From: Lycocorax pyrrhopterus obiensis
Lineage: Eukaryota > Chordata > Aves > Passeriformes > Paradisaeidae
Length of the DNA stretch: 64,000 bases
Direction of reading: 5' to 3'
Assembly (NCBI GenBank): GCA_014706295.1
Contig: JACSVZ010000007.1
Span: 37,493,133-37,557,132, forward strand
Shown here: piece by piece, positions 22,401 through 37,400 of the stretch
Layout of the letters: each line of letters begins with the position of its first letter
Position numbering within the stretch: position 1 is the first letter of the stretch
Program-made: the position numbers and the translations under genes
Notes under the pieces: model-generated
The model's input: only the letters and a program-made list of their open reading frames with translations
Databases searched by the model: none
What the model was told of the DNA's origin: nothing

Positions 22401-25400
22401 TAATTCTTGTAATCATCCAAGGCTGATTTATCAGTTCCGCTGATAAATGTCCTTCTCAGTGGAAAAAAAAAATAAAAACAGGAAAACTCCATATGAAACT
22501 CGCCATTTTAGATTTGATTGTGTGCAAACCTCCTTTTGGCTAAAATCCTGTGCCTGTAACAAAGCATCCATGCTTAATAGGAGTGCCTGCAACTTTAACT
22601 TCAGGACTGATTGATTGTTAGTCATTCTCCATTGTCATGTTTCTTGTATAGTTGCAATATAAAGATTATTTAGTATCTTTAAATACATGCAGAAGACACC
22701 AACCTTGTTTTGGTGATATGACACCAGAGTTTTATCCCAACAATTTCTAAAGAGATGTGGTTCAGATGTAATTCATGTGAGCAGTGCTGAAAGACTTGTC
22801 ACAGCACTGTAAACAAGTGGTGTCTTTACTTCTGTTCCTGTGGTCTTCCAGTTACTGATATATTGGGTCATCCTGTTCCTAATGTAATACAAAAAGGATC
22901 AAAACTTTTAGAATTTGAGTGCTTTGTATCTAGTGTATAATTACTTTAAGTAATTATAAATTTATAATTTAAAAAGTGCATTTAATTTTTGTTCATTCAT
23001 TTTGCCGTAGAGGAATTTTAATGCTTGATAGATGTATGATCTGATTGTGTTTACTGAATGATTGAAATATGAGTTGGTTAAAATGTTACTTGAATATTAC
23101 TTAAATAACTCTGTTTTGTTGTAGCCGAAAAAGAAAACTAAGACATTCAATCCTCCAATCCGTAGAAACTGGGAAAGTAATTACTTTGGGATGCCCCTAC
23201 AGGATTTGGTTACACCTGAGAAACCAATACCTCTGTTTGTTGAAAAATGTGTGCAATTCATTGAAGATACAGGTAAGATAGGAGGACTGTTAGAGGAAAG
23301 ACTTTCCCGTTTTGCATAATGAGTAAAGCCTCTCATTTTCTGTTTTAAAGTACTTATAGAATTTTATACTATAAATAAATAATTTTGGGCTAGGCACATT
23401 TAGAAAGTAGAATGTATTTTCTAAATTGTATGCTTAATATGTGATGGTTTTTTGACTTCATTTATACAAATACTTAATTACTTTTTGACAAATGTCTGAA
23501 GTTTAACATGTTCCCTGTAATTTAAAAAACTTACATCACTGTCTAATGCCAAATGACGTTTAACCCAATGGCAGTCCAGTCTTACGTGTCTCACTATTGC
23601 CACTGCGTTTTCTTTCATATATTTAAAAGCTCTGAAATCCACCTTTTCCAGTTATAGAAAGCAGGTATTTGAAATGGCTTCTGACTTGGTATGATTAGTC
23701 AGCTTGCTTTCTTGATTTTGAAGGTGAACCTAGTTTTGCATTTTAACTTGTAACAGAGACAGAAACATTTATTTTCTAAACACTGTGTAATTCTCCATGA
23801 AAAATGTTAATCTATTTAAGATGTAATTTCACAGTATGGTTTTCTCTCTCTCCTTTCTCCCTGGCTTCCTAGTTTTGTGTTTGTCCCTGCTTTCAGCCTA
23901 TTTACTGTGTGACCATGAGGCAAGTAGGATGATTTTGCTGGTCCAACAGAAGAACTGCAGTTAGGAGCGGGGATTTGTTCTGAGGTTTGGGAGTGACCTG
24001 TGGTTGGGTTTTGTTTGGGGTTGTGGGGGGATTTTTTTTTGGTTTGTTTGTTTTTAAAGACTGCAAGCACTATTTCTCAGTTAGTGTGTAGATCCTGCTT
24101 GCTCTGAAGTTTTATAAATTCTATATTGCTGTATTTGAAGTAGATGATAGTGTGACTGAACTGAAACGTGCAGGACCATCTTTTGATGTGTGTGTGCAGT
24201 TGGATGTTGTTTAGTGTAAAGTAAAACAGCATCTTTTTTCTAATTTGCTTAGATCTCTAATACAATTTTGGCTGTAAGATGACAGTAGCAGTTTCAGCAA
24301 GAGTAAAGCTGAAGGGTTTGCTTTCTTATAGTAAAATTCAGTTTTGCTGCCATCTGTTTCCAAAATAGTCTTTCCAAAAGAATTACCACAACTAGTAAGC
24401 CTAATAGCTGTTTTTAAAGACTTACATACTGCATTATTGCAATAAAAAGATTAGATGAAACCTCAGGCACTGATCTTTTTGGAGTCAGAGATACTTGTAT
24501 AGATCTGTCTTTAACCTTTACTTTCTATGGATTAAAGGTAAGAGCTGTATTTTCTTCCTGCTTGCTTTTTGCTTTTTTTTTTTTTCACCCAGTTAAAAAT
24601 GGGAAAGGAGGAAGAAGGGCAAGGAGTAATAGAGTGCCATAGACAGTTTAACATATATATATATATATGTTGTGTTTGCTGTTTTCTGTAGCAAAAAAAC
24701 CCCAAACCAAAACAAACCAGCATAAATTGTGGGTGAGTCACTGTCGGAATTGGTGTTCTTTAAAAGTGGGTACATACAGCTACTATGTGTAGCTATATGA
24801 AACAGATATTAGCAGGTATTGAAGACCAATTTCAAGAGTTTGTAGAATCTAGCAATAACTTAATTTGAGCATGTTTCACTTTTTAAGAATACTTTCAAAC
24901 AACAAAATTAGAAATCCAGTTCTAAGAGCTTTATTTGCTTAAAAATATTGTTGTCTTTGTGGTAAACTTTCAAAAAAAAGGTATTTCTCCGAAAGAATTT
25001 TCACCAGCTTGTGGGGTGAGAGAGAGAACTATAGTAGTGTGGAAACATTATTTGTTGTCTTTTTTCCCCTCATAGTTGTCAAACCATGTGACCAGCCAAA
25101 AGATTCAGGACATCTTTTCTCTTCTGATGATCTGTCTTGGGAAAATAAGATGTTTTGTTAAGCTGCTGTGTGTTCAAAATGTAGGGTCTCCTCAAAAGTG
25201 GTGACTCAGAAGGCACAACTCTTCCGTTAGCTGCATATATGTTAGTTCATCCTGGGAAGCTGCTGTACAGCTGGAGAATTTTAATTCTGGCTGTAAATGT
25301 AAGCTGGAGAAACATTGTGCCATCTGCATACTTAGTGACTGTGCAGACAGTAGTTTTCTTGCTAGTTTTGTTTAAGCACTTTAGAACAAAACCTCTACTT

Positions 25401-28400
25401 TTGGTCTGTATTACAATTTTCTTTCTCTTACTCTGGATTCTGTGTAAGTAGTTTTGGTGTTGTTTTCAGCTTCCGTACTTGGCTGTTGGAGTTTTATTTT
25501 TGGTGTGTATTATTTTTATACTGGATTAATGTGCTGTAGGTATTTGAGATTCAAGCAGGGTTCTGATAGAATGTATTTGCTACCTTTGAGAGAGGAGAAT
25601 GTTCACTTGCATTGCCTTCAAATCCTGTGTTGAGATAGACTCACATCATTGACTTTGGGACTGTCTGAGAAAATTCCACAGATACAGTTTTGGAGATTTA
25701 TCAGTCTGCACAAGGCAAGTCAGGACCTACTGGCTCCAGGCTGGAGTTCAGAATGGTCCCATTCCTCTATGATAAAGCTGCTTGGCCCTGGGGAGTTATT
25801 CAGTACTCCTCTGTCTCTTAGCAAGTCAGCCTGCTGTCAGTTTGAACTGCACTGAATACCAGTGTTTATTATCATTGTCTTTTTAATCCAGAAGTGCAGT
25901 CTTTTCCAGTTTGACTAATCTGTGTATTTCTCTTACAGAGGATATAATTGTTTAGCATTTCCTTTTCAGGTACTTTCATGGAGTTCAGCTCCTTCCTGTG
26001 TAATTTGGATTGTGGCTGAATTTGGGAAGATGTGATTAATCTTTATTTGAAGGGCTGATCTTAATTTTTAATGTTCCTTCTTTCTGTCTCATGAAATGAT
26101 GCAAGGCAGTGCTTTGTACCCACTCACCTAAATTTTGACTGAGGCTAGAATGTACACAGTGTGAAAAAGTTTTCTGTATTTCAGTTGCCTAGATGAGACG
26201 ATAGCACCTTAAAGTGTCTTTGAAGATTCTTGCTCCACCATAAACCTTAAAGAATTGAGCACATGCAGAAAATACTATCAGATTTTTGTTTTTCCATAAT
26301 ATTCTGGAATATCCTCACAAAAAAAAGTGTGTATCAGTAGAAGAGGGACAGTTCGGAAAAACTAAAGTAAATTCAGGAACTTAAAAGTTCTAGCCTTTTA
26401 TATATAAACAGAGTTTTTTCTTCTCAGGAAGCCATATTGTTCCTGTCAAGGTAAAGGATGATCTGGTAAAGGTCAGGGGTCCTAAGTCTGTGCCTACAGG
26501 TGAAGATTATTGTCTCTGTGTTCCTCTTTAGTATTTTTCAACAAAAAGCTTTCTTCTGAATTGGTTTAGCTTTATGGACCCAAGCAATTAGTTTTTGAAA
26601 TATAATACAGAATCCCCTTGTAATCTTCTGATAGTATTGGAAGCAGAAACTGGGGGGCAAAGTGGTTAATACCTGAGTAGATCTAAAGCTGGTAAGCTGT
26701 AAATATGTGTCAGAACCTCCATTTCACAACAGTCTGCACTGTCGCTGGTACTGGGAGTATGAAGCCGCAATAGCTTCAATAGCAATACTTGGTCTTGTTG
26801 GAATCTATTGATTAAAAAAAAATAGCACAATGTCATGTGAGAACATCTTAAATTTTATACCACTGTCACTTCTGGATAAGAAAGGAGGAAAGATTTGCTA
26901 AATATTGTAAACAAACTTTGCTTCTGTGTTTCTGCATTGTCCATGATTATAGGAAAGCCTTTTTTCTATCCAAGCCTTTAATTTTTGAATTAATTGTAAT
27001 TATAGCAGGATGAGTAATATTTTGTTTGGTTGTCAGAGCTCTTTCTTGGTTAACTGAAGATGATCAAAAGATTTTTTTTTTCCTTTCAGGTAAGTAACTT
27101 GCCAATGGTGAATTACAAAGTTTTCCACTAAACATCTTGGTATAAATGTATAATGTTTTCAGGAAAACTGATTTTTTGGTAAAGATCCTAACCTTTTACA
27201 GACTATATGAACACTTTTCTGTCACTAGTGATGTGTATGATATTTGTATGCTTTTACCTCTGTCACAACCTTTGCAAATCAGTTTGTAACTTGCCTATGA
27301 GGGCAGCTATTTCAATTGACTCTTTGTCATTGGTAGCTATTTTTGGTTATGGGCTTCCAGAAGAGTATTTTGATGATACAGTTGTTCTGGTCTGTTTTTT
27401 GCTTTCTCCTGATGAACTGAAGAGAACTTCATTTTGTTGCATCATTTGAAATGAACTTTTAAAGTGTATTAATTTTCTGTAAACTAGGTTTATGGAAATG
27501 TATTTAGCAGGGAAACTAGAGTTTTAATTTTTAAGAAAATTGTAGTGCCTGTTTTTGTGTAGAAGTAATGGTGCTAAGACATGCTAGAAAAAAGATTACC
27601 TGCTCTTTTTAAAGAAAAAAAATCCAATGTAGACTATTACCTTTTTTAGTACAACTCATTTTTTTGAAATATAGGCATCAGAATTGAGACACTTTTTGAA
27701 ACAAAACTGTTCAGCTGTAAGAATTGCATGGATTCTGTGTTTCTCTAAGAGTTATCATGGAGAGAATAAGGTAGATATTCTGATACGCTGATAATTTTTT
27801 TTGAGAGAGAGGAACAGATTTCTGAAGGCTAATTCAATGTCTTCAACAAAATGTTGATACGGTTTGAGTTTTGTATTGCAATATAATGCAAAAATATTTA
27901 CTGAAGTTCGATTGTAAGTGTAAAAAGTGTACATGTTTATGCCAACTTTGTAGCTTGGGTGTTTTGTTAGTAACATTTTTATGCTGTTAGACACACCATG
28001 AATGTAGTGATGAACTATTCCGTGTACTGTTTGTGTACTATTCAACACCTACTGTTGTTGAATAGATTTCCCAAACTTAAAATAATTCAGGCAAGATGAC
28101 TTATGCTAACTGATACTATTAGCATGTGAGGGGTTTTCTAATATTGCAGCATTTTTTTGCATTTTGGGTTTACTTTTTGTATTTGTGCATGCATTGGTGG
28201 AAAGTTTGGTATAGATCACATTTCATTCTGTTTACCAAGGAAGGAGACATCAAATTGTCATTACAAATACTAGCAGTTTTGCCATTTAGTGCATATAGCT
28301 TTTGATGATATTCAACTTTAATATCAGTATTTTAATGTTTTTTTCTCTGAGCTTTCAAATGTTTTTAATTTTTTTGTAGAATATTGCTATCCATGTACTT

Positions 28401-31400
28401 CATTGACCAGATTATAAATTTTAGATTCCATACTTCATAGAAAACCAATAATATTAATAGAGTGTTAATTGTACGTGACATAATTTAGCAAAGAGAAGCT
28501 TACTAGAATAATTTGTGATTTAATAGTTTAGTTACTCAATTTGTATGAGACAAGGAATGGAATAAAGACAGAAGAAGGAATTTGACAGAGTTAAATGTCA
28601 ATGTCTCACTTGGTTCCTGGGAAGAGCTATAAGAGAAATTAAAAATTGTGTACTTGGTATATGCACAATAATGACTGCTTTTGATATTGAGACCATTTTT
28701 GTAATGCTGCTAAATTTACAGTTTTGGAGGTAATTCAAGTAAAAGAATATTGCCTTCTTCGAATTTCCTTCAAACCTAGGTTACACTCAGGTCTTTTATG
28801 CTGAATCTGCAGTGAGGCCAGATTTTTACACTGACGGTATAGATAAGGCAAAGTTTGTCTCCAGAGAATGAGGTTTGGTAGAAATAGGCAAAGAAAATGA
28901 GTCATCAGAGCTTGTTGTGGTAAAAATGTCAGATAAATCATTGAAATATATTCCTAGTGGCTGGAAAATCCAGAAATTCAAGATTGATTACCTAACCTTT
29001 TATTCAAGGGGCTTGGGAGAGCTAGAGGTTTTGGGAGCCTGGTGTTTTGGACAGAGAGAACAGAACCGGACCACTCCCCTGGCCTGGTGTATGAGAGCTG
29101 GCATCCTCAGCGTGGTTTCATAAGAAATAGTGTAATAGCCAGAAAGATTCTTTCCTGCTGTATGCTTCTGTCACTTTTCATTTTGGGTACTTGTCAGATG
29201 TCTTTGAATCAGTGGAGTTCACTGTTTTGAAAAGCTGTATCAGCAAAAATGGTGAAAGTCTTGCTGTGTAGTATTACAGCTGGTAAGTTAAGGGTCAAGT
29301 ATATGCCAAAACAAGTGCAAGGCAGGAAGCAGGAGCAAGGGAAGGACAGAAACAGTGATTGATGAGGCAGGGAGTTAGACCATCTTTTTCAGTCATATTG
29401 TTCAGTTAAGTTGACTCAACTGCCCATGAAGCTTTATGTTTAGCAAAAAACGCGTATGGGCCATGCCTCTTACTTTTGATTCTGGATAGGTACAGTAACA
29501 ATAGATTTAAATAGCTCTACAACACATTTTGTACCCTCTTCAAGTTGGTGAGTGATTCTAGAGTGGGTGGTGTGGTTAATGTATTTAAGACCAGGGCTTC
29601 TGCTCAAGGGAACGTAGACAAGCTGGAGGAATGAGATAGTAGGAACTTGAAGGAATTCAGCGAGGACAAATACCAAATCCTTCAACTAGAATTGCAAGGA
29701 CTAAACACCTGCAATAGTACACGCTGAGGACTTGACTGGCGCCGTATCAGTGCTAATGAAAATAATCTTGCAGTCATGGTGGATAATAGGCTGATCATGC
29801 CTTCTGTATTAGACCGTCCCAGTAGAAGGGCAGGCACTACAGAGCAGAATTGGTTACTGAGTTTTGCTCTGCACTTGTTGGACATCATCTGAAATACTGC
29901 AAGAAAGGTGTTGACAAACTTGAGTCTGGCAAAAGAGGTCAGGGGCTGGAGTTCCTAATATGTGGGTTTATTCGGCTTGGTGAGAGAGGCTGAGAAGGCA
30001 CCCAGAAGCGGCTTCCCGTACATATGAGGAGGTTACTGACAAGGTGCAGCCACGCTAAAGAACTGAAGAACAGTGTCATTAACTTAGGAGGTTCTGATTA
30101 GAAAGAAAGGCAATACTTTTGCTCCGATGGTTATTAAAGCACTGGTGCAGGTTAACCAGGCAGATTGTGAAGTATCTTGGAGACATTCAAGGGAAGTTTA
30201 GATAAGCATCCGAATCTGAATTCTGTGTTGACTGTTTGAGCAAGAGGTTGCACTAGATGATCTCCTGAGAATTTCTTCTGTAGGAGACTGTACACCAGTT
30301 TGTGTTTTGTAACTTTGAAATTAATCAACAGAGAGGAAACAAACTCAGGAGGGTAAAACAGGCATCAGTCATTTCTACTAATGGAAGACTGACTACCAGA
30401 TGGGGAGGGGGGGAAGCAGATGCATTAAGATAGTAGTGTAGAGAAAAGTAGTAGTAGTAATAGAGAGAATCACTGAAAACTGTAAACAAATATGTTTTGA
30501 AATACTCATAAAACACATGTTGTGCACTTGGGTTATATGGCTAATGAGGTATCTCTTCAAAGGAAACATCATGGGAGTTATATAAAGAATTCCTAAACAA
30601 TGCATGTAGGACCAAGATGCTAGGGTATGTACGATAGTTATGCTGTTCCACTTATTCCATCAGCATTCTCCAGACCCAAAATGACTAAACAGCTATATGC
30701 CTGGAAAACTACAATGCCTCCGTTGTCACCCATTTTTAATGAAGCAAAGAACGCACCTACCTTTTCCTAGGCATGTTCATTATGTCATATTAATTGTAGT
30801 CTTTTGTTCATATTTTCAAAATGAACAGGCCATAAAACATGGGCTTGAGTGACACTTCATAAAATGATTGAGGCCTTGTTTAATAATCAGTTAGTGTAAA
30901 TTGTAGAAATGTTAATTCAGCTTTGGAGAGCTTCCTATTATGAGTCTTTCTAAAAGTACTGCATATTTCCTTGCACTGCTTATTGTTTATTGAACATTTC
31001 AGTATGCTATAAATTATTTTATTTCAAGAAGCAGTAAGACACTTATTTTTGGTTCTGGTTTTCAGTGTGTGAATTGAATGTCATGGGTCTTTAAATGTCA
31101 GTGTTGAAAAGGACACATTAAATGTGTTTTATGTAAGTAAAGTTAGTGCTAGATTCTTACTTAGAGTTTGACTTTTTTGCTCGGTAGTTATGTACATTCT
31201 AGGTGTACATAGAAATTAATGTTTTGGATCAGTAAATTGGTGGTTCCTTTAGTCTTGTGTTGTAGCATAGGGGTTGAAAAGAGATACAGCAGATCAATCC
31301 ATGGAATAAAATTAGAGAAATATGTGGATCACCAAATTTACAAAGGTAAGTGTGGGAATGATAGTCTTAGCTATTGTAGTGGAGAATGAGTCCTGAGAAG

Positions 31401-34400
31401 TACCATTGGCTACTGTAGAGGAAGGAATTGAACTGGGGAGACACAGACTTGCTGTGATTGTGGCATGTATTCAGAAACACAGACAGAACATGCTAGCAGA
31501 ACCTGGCCGTGGATGTTGTTAGCAGACACTCTGACTTTTCAGCAGTCTAAATGTTAGTATAGCTGTTGTCACTTTGGAAAAGGCTTTGGAAATCATCACA
31601 GACAGCTCTCTGAAAACTTAAACTCTCTGTACTTGCTATCAAGCAAGGAAAAACCAAAAAAAATAGAGTAAGTGTTTTGGAGGCAGAAAAATCATGCTAT
31701 TACATAATGCCATGCTATACATACAGTTTGGATACTGGGTGCAATTTGGTTCAGCCTTTCTCAGAATAGGAAAGAATTGGAAAAGATAATACATATGGCA
31801 GTAATAGTAATTCTTGGATAAAGATGAACTGAATGGATTAGCTTAGAACATTTCTGAGGAAGAGAAATGACATAAATTTAAAAAATGCGCTGGGAAGATG
31901 TAGAGAGTTACTGCTTCTTGTTAAGAAACAAAACTATGCAAACTTCAAATACTGAGCATAAACTCAGTGTGCTTTCATAATGTACATTCTGGAATGACAA
32001 AGCTGCATTCACCATGATGTAAAGGCTACAAGACTTGAAGGGGTTTGGGTGAATTAGTGAAGGATAAATCCCCAGGTGGCTATTACAGTGCCTTATGTAA
32101 AAGCCTATGTAAGCCACCATCTGCAGGAAGCTGAGAGGGTATACCACAAAAAGATTGCTGGTAGGTTTTGGTGTTTTCCTCTCCTGTCCTTTCTACATTT
32201 TTCCTCAAGCATGTACTGCTTAGTGTAGTATATGGTATGGAAAGTGGATATTGTACCAGGTAGACTTTGGTCTTCCCTTGTGCTAAAGTTAATTCATTCC
32301 ATGGAGGAATCAAGAATTGTGAAAATATATTGAAGCCTAAGAATGGAAGTGTCCTACAAACTGATTATGCGTATAGGTGCAGATCCACCTTGCTCATTTT
32401 CTCTGAAATGCTTTGAACCCCATGTGGTGAAGTTCCAGTTAGATGGGATGGAGCCCTGGTAACAAGTGACAGCACAAAAGAAGGTGCAAGAGAGTTTATT
32501 AGGCTCTAGGAAACTTTGAGAAAAGAGTAGTCTAGGTTAAGGGGATGTGATAGTTAAATATATATAGGTTATTGTGATGTGAAGTAAGGAGGGTCTAAGT
32601 TTTTAAACCTAGCGGTGTTGTAAAGCTAGCAGGACAGAGAAGCAAATAAATCATATGATTGTGATATATAATATTACAGTAGCAGTTGTGTTCAGTAAGG
32701 ATATGTTGAAAATAAGACTGGACCAGAACGCAAGCAGGGTAAGAACATAGAGAAAAATTCTGAAAAACCAAGAGGCTTGCGGATGAAGGAACCGAATTTT
32801 TAAAAGGGTGCCAGAAAAAAGAAATGTTGAGTGCTCTCTGTCTCTCCCTCTTTTATTGTAGATACACATTATAGATATGCAAGAAGTTTAAAAGCTAAAA
32901 CTAGTGAACTAGAGTGTCTGATACTTGATGAAGATCTTGATGTAAGAAGCATTGGAGAGACCTGGTTGCATGATAGAAAGCAACAGAGAATTGGAGCATT
33001 ACTTAAAGAATACTTTCAGACTTCTAGCTGTGTGTATACACACAAACAGATTAAACTTCTCTCCTTCTGTACCTTAGAAAAAGTGTAATGGCAATTGACC
33101 AACTGTTTCATGAAGTGTGGCTTTCCAGAATATACACAAGCAAGAAAATTTTTTTCCTTGAGGAATTCAGAAGACAAATTTAGTTAGCTTGATCCAGAAT
33201 TGCAGCGCTTCACTATTTTTGGAAGATGCCTAAATTCAGTAGGCATCTCTGTGTTTAACCTGAAAATTTTCTGAAGTACTGTAAGTTGTCTTTCTGTTTC
33301 TTAGAGCTGTAGCCCAGATACCACACTAGAGCATGTATCTCCAGAGCCAGTTGAAGTATTCAGGGTCTATACAGTAACAGTGACTGGGTCAGAAACTGCA
33401 ATTGCAGCACATTCAGGTTTTTTTGTGCAGAAGGAAATTGAATAGTAATTGGATAAAACAAAGAATATCCTGGGGCTATAGGGTCTCCAACTGAGAATTC
33501 TCCCATACTAGACAAAGAGAATCTTGATCATAGCTTGTTTTTATTTGCCAGTGGTCTTTTGTATTTATTTACAGCTTCTGGAAGAAGAATGCAAAGTGTT
33601 TCTGACTTTGATCACATGTAGCACATTTGGGGCATTTTTTTGAAGGCAGGTTTGAAACCCCTTTCAGATGTGGAAACAATTGAGTCATTGAAACCACTTT
33701 TTGCCTTGTGCCACCAGATTATACCTTCTGGTGGTGGTCAAGGATATCAGTGAACAAGGCTCAGGTTTTTTGAAAGGACTCTTTAGGTGTCTGTCTACAA
33801 GAGGAAAACTGGCTGTGGAATTGGAAAGCTAAATGATAGACATGAAAGTTTATTGAAGAATTGCTTACTAAAATAGCTTTGACACAGCTAATAAAGAGAT
33901 ATGTGAGTTGTTGAAGCATTAAGAAGGAAATGAGTTAGAAGAGTCATATGAAATCATAAAAATTTCCCAGGTGTATGAACCAGTCAAGTGCTTTCTGTAC
34001 TTTGAACATTGTAATAGAATTCTTACTTTTTCTTGGTAACTTAAAAGGAACACTCGATGGATTGTGGTGTGTCAGAGCAGTTAAGTATTGATCTGATGAT
34101 CTAAAATGCATTCAGTTATTGACCTGTGATGGCAAAAGGCCAAGAGATTCCATAAAGCTGTGAAACCTGTGAATTTTTTAATAAAACCATGTAGTGTTAT
34201 GGAGATCTAGCATATAGGGGATTTTGCACCCATAAAGGTAACTTGCAGCGTTATGGACCTGTAAGTTGTTTATATTCCTTAATAGGTTCTAAATTAAAAA
34301 AAAAATATTTTTGAGTAATGGTGTGATTATCAGGATGGACTCCTTCATTCAGTGAGTAGCTGTGGGCAAAAAAGGTAGCAATGTCTTAGGAAGCATAATC

Positions 34401-37400
34401 ACTGGAGTGGAGTGTGCAAGTGTGTGTGTGTGTGCATAATTAAGGTGTACTGTTCAGTGTTTACCTTGAAAGGCTGATGGAATTATGTTGACTCTGTAAT
34501 GTGTGGTAAAACAAAGTAATAATGAGAAGCTTGGGGAACCTCTGCTTCCAAAGACGTTTCCTCTTTTTCTCTTTTCCCCCACCCCTTAAAGAAAGACTTG
34601 TAAGTGATGTGATAATTTACCTTAGATAAGTAGTGAGGAGAAATGGATTCAAAGTTTATAAAATATAAATGATAAAAGGGGAAGAATGTTGGAAGATTAA
34701 GTTCTTATCATATACAGGAGTGTGTTACACCATGAAATTAAAAGATCAGGATTCAGTTACAAATGCTTAATTTATTTTTTTCCCTGCAGAGTATTTTTAG
34801 TGTGTTGTTGCTTACCACAGTAAGTTTTTAAGCCTAAACTGTGAAGACAGTTTTTAAAAACATAAATGTTGTGGGTACCACAGAATTTAGGTGTTTGATT
34901 ATTATTAAAAAAACGGTATGAATAACAACAGTGTAATAGAGATCGGTGAGAGAATAATTTTGGGTACATTATTCAACAAATATCTGCCATCAGTCTTGTT
35001 ATCCTACAATGTCATTTCTTCTGATTCATATTAAATGGAATAGTGGACTCTGTAGACAACTGACATTTTGTGTTTTGGTAGTCCTATATCCCTGTAATGG
35101 TTAATGTGTTAACTTTCTAGGCACTTAAGAATTGTATTCCTAGTTTTGGTTTCTGAATTAGTAGTTATAACTGGTTCTGCTTTGCTCTATAGTATATGAA
35201 CTTGCTTTTTAATATTTATTTTTCTTCCTCTCCTAAGGATTATGTACTGAAGGCCTGTACCGTGTTAGTGGGAATAAAACAGATCAAGACAACATTCAAA
35301 AACAGTTTGATCAAGGTAATCAGAGATTTTATTATTTAAAGCCAAAACAGAACATGAATTCTCCATTGATTTATCACAGTGCAATATAAAAGGATTGCAC
35401 TTTCAGACCAACTTCGATAGCACTGAGTACTTAATGCTCTGGTGGGTTGTATTGGTATAGTCCAGGTTATTACCAGTGAAGCTCCAAGGATGGGAAGGGA
35501 ATCTTGTTGCAGCTGGATTAAGTGCAATTAAAATATTATCTAGGTGGTATTTGAAGGTTTGAAAGAGTTTAAGTGCAGTCTTTGCTGCTCCTTGTGTTAA
35601 CAGTTCATCAGTCCTAGGCATTAAGGCATTCACTTCTGCTTCTTATGCCCCAAAGATAGTAATTGTTGATACTTACTGTAGTGAAAGCTCTCTTGAATAA
35701 TACGCATTAACAATTAAGTCTGGATAATTTCTAACACAGCCTTTGTCACTGTACAATATAATGAAATGTGATTGGTAGGTTAGGCTGTTCACTTTGGTGT
35801 ATTTGTTTTTTAAAATGACAACTCTTATTAAAAATTCTTGGATGTTAATAATGAAGTTGAGGCTCTGAAAAATAGTAAAATATATCCTAGATGTTAAAGA
35901 AAATAAGCGTACTATTTCTTTATGCCTTGCTTTGCTGTTTAGCGGCATTTTGGGAAATAGAATTTATAACTCCTTACTGGGCAAAATTGATTAATCGGAA
36001 GCCAGTTAAATGACAAATACAGAAACATTCAAGTCTTCATTGAGAATTAGACAACTTCATTTTTCTGATCTTCTACTGTTTTGTAATACTGTCAGAGTTT
36101 GTTATACTTGATTCCTTGTCGGTCGGTGTGATAGGAACTTATTAATATGTTTGCCTTTTCATGCCTTATTTAATAACCATTTGGCAAAATTTTAGTTTTC
36201 AGTGGCTTGAATAAATTCTTGTTTTCATAAAATATTATAAGGAATGATAACAGTAGGTTTTACTTACACTGCTATTTAATTTTTAAATTTTTGTTTTGCA
36301 GATCATAATATCAGTCTAGAATCAATGGGAGTAACAGTGAATGCCGTGGCTGGGGCTCTTAAAGCTTTTTTTGCAGATCTGCCAGATCCATTAGTTCCTT
36401 ACTCTTTGCATCAAGAGTTGCTAGAAACATCAAGTAAGTAATAAACAACCTTTTCTTGATTTAATTGTGTTATTTCCATTGCCCTTATTGCTATTTTTAC
36501 TTCATTGTAAGTTGAAAGGACTGTCTGCACTGAATATTTTTTAAATTGCTTAGATACATGCATTTTTTAATATTCTTTAAACTTAGAAGAACTATATGAT
36601 GAGATGAATGTAATGCATTTTTTTCTTCAGAATGAGTTTGGCTTATTTCTCCTTTTCCTAGAAAATTTAGTTGGGAGAAATCTACTTTTTTCCATTTTTT
36701 GTTAAGTGATGAAAATGATGAAAGGTCTTGGAGCCGCTTTGCAGTTGTTAACAGGGAAAACCCCTTGAATTCATGAAGTCCTACATTCAGAGTAGGCTTT
36801 AAGAATCAGACACATCTATGGGATATTATGGTAATTCCCTAATTCTCTTAGATTTTTTTGAAATTATTTTTGAACTCTTATAAGATGCTTAGTTTTCTTT
36901 GCCTTGCAAACATTTTTCAGACATTTCATAGTATTCCTGTCTTTGAAATTAGTGTCTCGTATTGGCAGCAAGCTGTTCCACAAAATGGCCACCACACTTT
37001 TTACAGAATACAACTCTGACATACAGTATTCCAAAGTATTTTTTGTTCAAAACATGGAAACACTAGTGTAAGCCTAAGGCTGGGGCCTGGGCTTGAGTCA
37101 TATATAGCCCATTAGAAATTTTGTATTTTTTGATGATATCTGTAGATACCCGTTTCTGGTATTTTTGCTGTACATTTCAGGCATATTGCTTGTTTTATGT
37201 AATTACTTTAGTTTTATTTTTTCTTAAAAGTATAACAGTTAAATTCCAGTCAAAACATAAAATATCTTAGAATATAAGTGGAATTACTGTTTTAAAATGC
37301 CCTTAATACTGCTTTAAATTTATATTTGGGATATACTGGACCGTATTTAACATTTTTTCTATGACATTAGGATAGATCAAAGTTCTTTTTAGCAATACAG

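Larger units (their letters stand above)
13453..23124 (+). other. ARHGAP5 intron between coding exons 1 and 2 (9.7 kb)
   Basis: It starts GTAAGT and ends in TTTTGTTGTAG. The sequence is AT-rich and holds a triple 9-bp repeat (13785–13811), a short CR1 end (about 14617–14700), a G run of 12 (15048–15059), and a perfect 22-bp tandem duplication (15665–15708). I found no conserved coding exon, RNA gene or other recognisable element in the remaining sequence. Confidence 0.9.
23273..35237 (+). other. ARHGAP5 intron between coding exons 2 and 3 (12 kb)
   Basis: It starts GTAAGA and ends CTCTCCTAAG. It holds an (AT)8 run (24653–24668), two sense-oriented CR1 fragments (about 29.65–30.30 and 31.56–32.31 kb) and a (TG)7 run (34421–34434). 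Many 60–97-codon open frames occur by chance; none resembles a protein family I know. No RNA gene was recognised. Confidence 0.9.
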
